DNA of 64,000 nt, taken from Panicum virgatum (lineage: Eukaryota > Streptophyta > Magnoliopsida > Poales > Poaceae). Both the position numbers and the translations under genes were made by a program. Shown in pieces: positions 60,101 to 64,000 of the stretch. Position 1 is the stretch's first letter. Each line of letters starts with the position of its first letter. The notes below the pieces were generated by a model, which saw only the letters and a program-made list of their open reading frames with translations, was not told where the DNA came from and ran no database searches. Where the stretch lies: assembly GCF_016808335.1 (NCBI RefSeq), contig NC_053149.1, forward strand, positions 40,316,118 through 40,380,117, written 5' to 3'.

Positions 60101-60261
60101 AAGTAGAGATACGCAAGATATGAAATTGAAAGCGATAAACAAGCATGCATTACTTGAGATAAAACACATGTTGGGACATGTCAACACAGAGCATACACAA
60201 TATCCAAATAACATGTCCATACACAAAATCCATGAAGATCCAATCACGCCACAAACCACCA

Positions 60262-60300
60262 AGCTCCCCCTATCTCTACTCCCCCTATCTATCTCCCCCT
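60262..60300 (-). other. Purine-rich tract next to the LTR
   Basis: On the minus strand three GGGGGAG blocks separated by ATAGATA-like spacers form a polypurine tract candidate. It lies about 160 bp internal to the inferred LTR edge, so the true priming tract or the LTR border may differ. Confidence 0.4.
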
Positions 60301-60331
60301 TTGGCAATAAAGCACCAAAAAGAAAGGCGAT

Positions 60332-62684
60332 CTAATCCTGAGCTGGAGTAGGCGGGGTCTTCCGGTTGGGTCCGGTGGAGAACTGAGCGGCGGAGTCGTC
60401 GGCGTCGTCGTCTGTCCAGTCGTCGTCGACCGAAGAGGACTTCTGCTCGATCGGAGTCGTCGGAGCAGCAGAAGTAGCTGGAGTAGCGGTAGTAACTGGC
60501 TCGACGATGACCGTGGAGTCCATCGGAGGAGTAGACGTGACGGGAGTCAAGTCTGGCTGAGTGGGGCGCACGACGGACGGACGGAGCACCTCAGGCTGTG
60601 AAGGTGACTCTAACGTGAGTGACTGAGCCGAGGGGTGCTGGAGCTGGTGTAGGATCTGCTGCTGCCTAAGGAACTCTGCACGCTGCTCGGCAGTCCAAAC
60701 ACTAGGCTGTGGAGCAGGAGCCGGAGCAGAAGTAGGAACAGGACTGGCAAACAACCCGGTCGGAAGAAAATGTGACATCGGGAAGGATGCCAGGGGTGTC
60801 TGCACGAAACCGCCAACAGGTGGAGCAAGAGCTGTGGGGTCGAACTTGAGCTGCTGGGGTGTGGGGAGCTGAGGCTCAGGCAGTCCCGAGAAGAATGTGA
60901 ACATCTGCTGCTGAATCTGGGACTGCTGCTGTAGCTGTAGCCTCATGGCCTCCTGCTGCTGCCGGATCCCCTCAAGAAAGTGTCTGGGCCTCCTGCTGGC
61001 GAGCCTGCTCGGGTTGCATGCTCAGCTGAGCTGCAGCAAACCTGTCCTGCTGGTCTGATAGCCGAGTAAGTATAGCTGCAAGAGAATCTGGCTGTGTGAC
61101 CTGAGCAGTGGTAACTGGAGGAGCAGGGGCTCGTGCTGCACCGGAGGATCCTGCCTCATCGTCATGAGCACCTCGAGGAACAGTAACAGTGGAAATGAAA
61201 TCCTCGTCATCCTCCGAGTCCTCTGAGTCTGTGATCAGGTAGTGTGGGAGCTGGGCCTCTGCTGCTGCTAGTGAAGCGTCCTCGGCTGCTGTCGGATCGT
61301 CTGCAACTCTGCCCTCAGCCAAGATACGCTCATCCAGAACCCGCTGTGCTCGGTGCTGGCCTCTCGAGCCACGACGACCGTCTCGAGGAGTAGCAGGTGA
61401 GTAAAAACTGAAGTGCGTCCTCGACTACTCTAGCTCATCCATATGCTCATTCTGACTGAGCTGAGCAAGAATCCAGCAGATCTAATGAGCAAAAGGGTGG
61501 CGACGATGAACTGTCATCCCATCCAGAATCACATCCTCTAGCTCGCAGATAAAGAAGTCGACTAGGTCAAAGTCACGACCTGTCATGATGTACAATAAGA
61601 GCCACTACTGCAGAGCTGTAATCCCCTCGTTGTATCCAATCCGGAACAATAGACTCTTCCTCAGAGCTAGGTGGATAGAGTGTGACATGGGAGTCAGCCT
61701 GTCCGGAGTCCTCGGTGTGCCAGGCAGGAAGGGCTGCTGAAAGAGAACACTGATCTCCTCGTCAAATGGGACGTGAGACTCATGAGGACGACGAGGAGGC
61801 ACCGTGCTGCCATAAGCCTGATAGTGCACGAAGTGTGGCTCCTCGGCAATCTGAACTCCAAGGAGGGTAGCCAGTCGAGCTCGGGTCAAACAATAGTGCC
61901 TCTCCTGGAACATGAAATCAATAAACTGCCGGTCCTCCTCAATAAACAGAGTGGCGTAGAAGACTCGAACCCACTCTCGAATGAATCTGGACCTCTCACT
62001 GAGTAGAGCAGGCAATCCATCATATCTCTCGAAGAGAGGAAGCACTGGAGTCCCACCTGCTGCTACACGCATAGCCACCCAGTGGAGCATCTTGTGCTCA
62101 CTGATCTTGATATCCAACTGGCAGTAGGTGTGGTAAAAAGACTCCTGAAGCAGAGTGTAAAAGCGACGATCAACTCCAACGTCTCTCTGCTCGGGAAACC
62201 ACTGCTCCGGGGTGACATATCTCAGTCTCTTGACCCTAGGTCCTGGAATACCCCTGAGATCAAATAGCTCAACCTCGGGCAGCTCCTCGCCACTTTCCTG
62301 ACCTCCTGTCTGAGTGCCACTGTCGGTGTGCTGCTGCTGTGCATGACATTCTCCCCTCTGAGTACCACCACCTCGAGTCCGTGGACGTGAGCGGGACTCC
62401 GGTGTGGTCTGAGCTGTCTGAGTACGTCCTGAGCGACGTAACTGCTGCTGTGGCTCCCCCTGAGTCTGAGGATCCCTGATCTGAAGTGATCCCTGCCTGT
62501 CTGCAGCATCTGCAACAGCCTTTGCCTGCTCTCGCTCGCGGTCCTCACAGGTGCGCTTCTTCTTCTTCTGCACAACCATCTTACCCTTGCCCTTCTTGTC
62601 ACCAGCCATCTGACATAGAAGCATAACATGGAATGATATGAGCCTAAAACTACGATATCTAGTGGATATCCGTCGAAATACCAC
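60332..62684 (-). pseudogene. Retroelement-associated protein of unknown function, broken
   Basis: Minus-strand frame pieces 62684-61605, 61322-60972 and 60946-60332 belong to one gene. The N-terminal part is basic (KKKKRTCEDREREQ) and Gln-rich. The middle is structured (FYTLLQESFYHTYCQLDI, FIREWVRVFYATLF, FIDFMFQERHYCLTRA) and resembles the putative plant transposon protein of grass LTR elements. The C-terminal part is acidic, then Gln/Pro-rich. Three in-frame TAG codons lie between 61605 and 61430 and one +1 shift near 60976. No zinc knuckle, protease or polymerase motif was seen. It may be a Gag-like protein, but this is inference. Confidence 0.6.
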
Positions 62685-62699
62685 ACTAAGGGATTTGCA

Positions 62700-64000
62700 G
62701 GATCAAGAAAAGGTGTGTTTATGTGTGCATGTGTGCAAAGGATGATGTATCAATGGAATTTCACATTGCAGAAGAGTGAATAGGCCATACCCTTGCAAAT
62801 CAGAGAAGAAACCGAAGAAAAACCTAAAAGGCAATTCCTCGAACACCTTGAGGGCGCCCAAGCAAAGGGTGTAGAGGATGGAATAGATCCCTTGCTGCGG
62901 CACGAGGAGGGCAAAGGAGTAGAGGAGCGCGCGAGCGGAGGTGAGGAAGGTGCTGCGGCGGCGCTGGGGATTGTAGATGGCAGCGGTGCGTGAGCGGGCG
63001 CTGGCGTGCGGCGTGGCGCGGCGGCGGAGCAGAGCTCAGGCGGCGGCGGAGGCGCTAGCGGGCGGCGGTGCAGAGGAGCGGCGGCGGCGGCGCGGCGTAC
63101 GGGCGAAGACGCGGGTAAGGGGGCGGCAGTTTCGCGAGGAAGAAGAAAGGATAGAGACTGACTCGCGGGGCCCACGAAAAGGTTAAGTGAAATAGGATGT
63201 GCGGGCCCGCCAACCCTAAAGCACCGAAAGGTCCGATGGTTCGGTGAAAAAGGCATCGGTGTATCCATCGGTGTAACTTTGACCAGATCTGAACGAGTTG
63301 AAAACAAGTCAACAGAGGGCACCGGAAGAACCGCTACTGAGGCATCGGAACATCCGACGGGCGTCGGTGCATTGGCAGGAGTAAGGTCCAGAGACGCTGC
63401 AAGGGCCAAAACTCCACGCAGTAGCACCGGTTGAACCGATGCAAAGGCGTCGGTTCATCCGCCAACCATCGGATGCACCGGTGGCCATCGGTGTAACAGT
63501 CGGAGGTTGTTCCAGAGACGATGCAGATACCGAGCCACGAAGACTTTAAGCACCGGTTGAACCGATGCAGTGCAAAACCAGGCGTCGGTTTAACCGGTGG
63601 TTAAGGAAATTTTCTGCTGAACTACAAACTCTACTTCTGATCCAAATTTTCAAAAACAAAGCCATAAACACTCCATTTGGACCATTTTCGAGAGACAACC
63701 TCATCCCTCAAACACTCAAACTAAGTGCTCGCAAGCTTTTATATAAACATAGTCAAATTAAGATCCAAGCGAGGATTTAAACACAAAAACCAAATGTATA
63801 AGCCACTTTGCCTATGAACTTAGAGATTGAAACCTTAAGTTCGATAGGACGGGGCTCAATAAGCATGAAAGCGCAACATTGATCTTATCACTCTTGTAGA
63901 GATGACATATCATATTTAGCATGAATATCTTTCTCGAAGTGTGATTTGCTCCCTTGTGATGCTACTAACGTGATGCAATGCCAATGCAAAGCTAGAAATT
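62700..64000 (-). other. Upstream internal region of the right-hand element
   Basis: 62.8-63.15 kb is GC-rich with composition-driven open frames. 63215-63600 has another array of CACCGGTTGAACCGATG-type repeats like those in the LTRs at 15845 and 59175. The rest to the window end is featureless. Confidence 0.45.

Larger units (their letters stand above)
58338..64000 (-). mobile_element. Minus-oriented LTR element, incomplete at the window end
   Basis: An LTR begins on the plus strand at 58338 with TGTAAGGATC and appears to end near 60100 (GATGACAACA). A G-rich purine tract read on the minus strand (60262-60300) and a minus-strand gene (62684-60332) follow. No second copy of TGTAAGGATC is seen before the window ends, so the 5' LTR must lie to the right. 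No polymerase or integrase is visible, so it may be non-autonomous. Confidence 0.7.

Overview
The window is eukaryotic nuclear DNA from a grass, probably a panicoid or related Poaceae genome; the species cannot be fixed from the sequence. The evidence is GT-AG introns, a plant-only INDETERMINATE DOMAIN (IDD) zinc-finger gene, LOB-domain and F-box genes, and a dense grass-type transposon load (hAT, CACTA, Stowaway-like and Tourist-like MITEs, chromovirus, solo LTRs). There are no bacterial operons, rRNA or tRNA genes, or CRISPR arrays.

Layout. 0-3.5 kb: low-copy-looking DNA with possible minus-strand exons of an unidentified gene and three two-copy tandem duplications. 4-6.3 kb: MITEs and AT-rich spacer. 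6.3-13.4 kb: a hAT element with a perfect 8-bp target duplication, carrying a broken transposase and a nested 3.3-kb solo LTR. 13.6-22.7 kb: a 9.1-kb CACTA element with a perfect 3-bp target duplication, minus-strand transposase and Ulp1-like genes, and a nested 1.4-kb solo LTR. 22.8-35.5 kb: many MITEs around the one gene that looks intact, a three-exon IDD transcription factor (27927-31516, + strand). 35.7-42.6 kb: F-box gene relics, an orphan gag fragment and Stowaway-like elements. 42.65-45.44 kb: an unusual element with palindromic inverted-repeat ends, sitting in a (TA)n microsatellite. 47.1-55.3 kb: a minus-strand gene with three separate LOB-type cysteine blocks, cut in two by a decayed chromovirus (47742-54448). 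55.3-58.3 kb: duplicated upstream DNA and spacer. 58.34 kb to the window end: a minus-oriented, decayed LTR element encoding a retroelement-associated protein of unknown function; it runs off the window.

How it fits together. Only the IDD gene appears functional. The F-box and LOB genes are broken by frameshifts, insertions or both. The mobile elements are nested, so relative ages can be read: the hAT predates its solo LTR, the CACTA predates its solo LTR, and the LOB gene predates the chromovirus. Premature stops in four element genes are mostly what C:G to T:A change would give, the usual decay of methylated plant transposons. I found no new defence or metabolic system. The strongest candidates for something undescribed are the multi-LOB gene and the palindrome-ended element in (TA)n.
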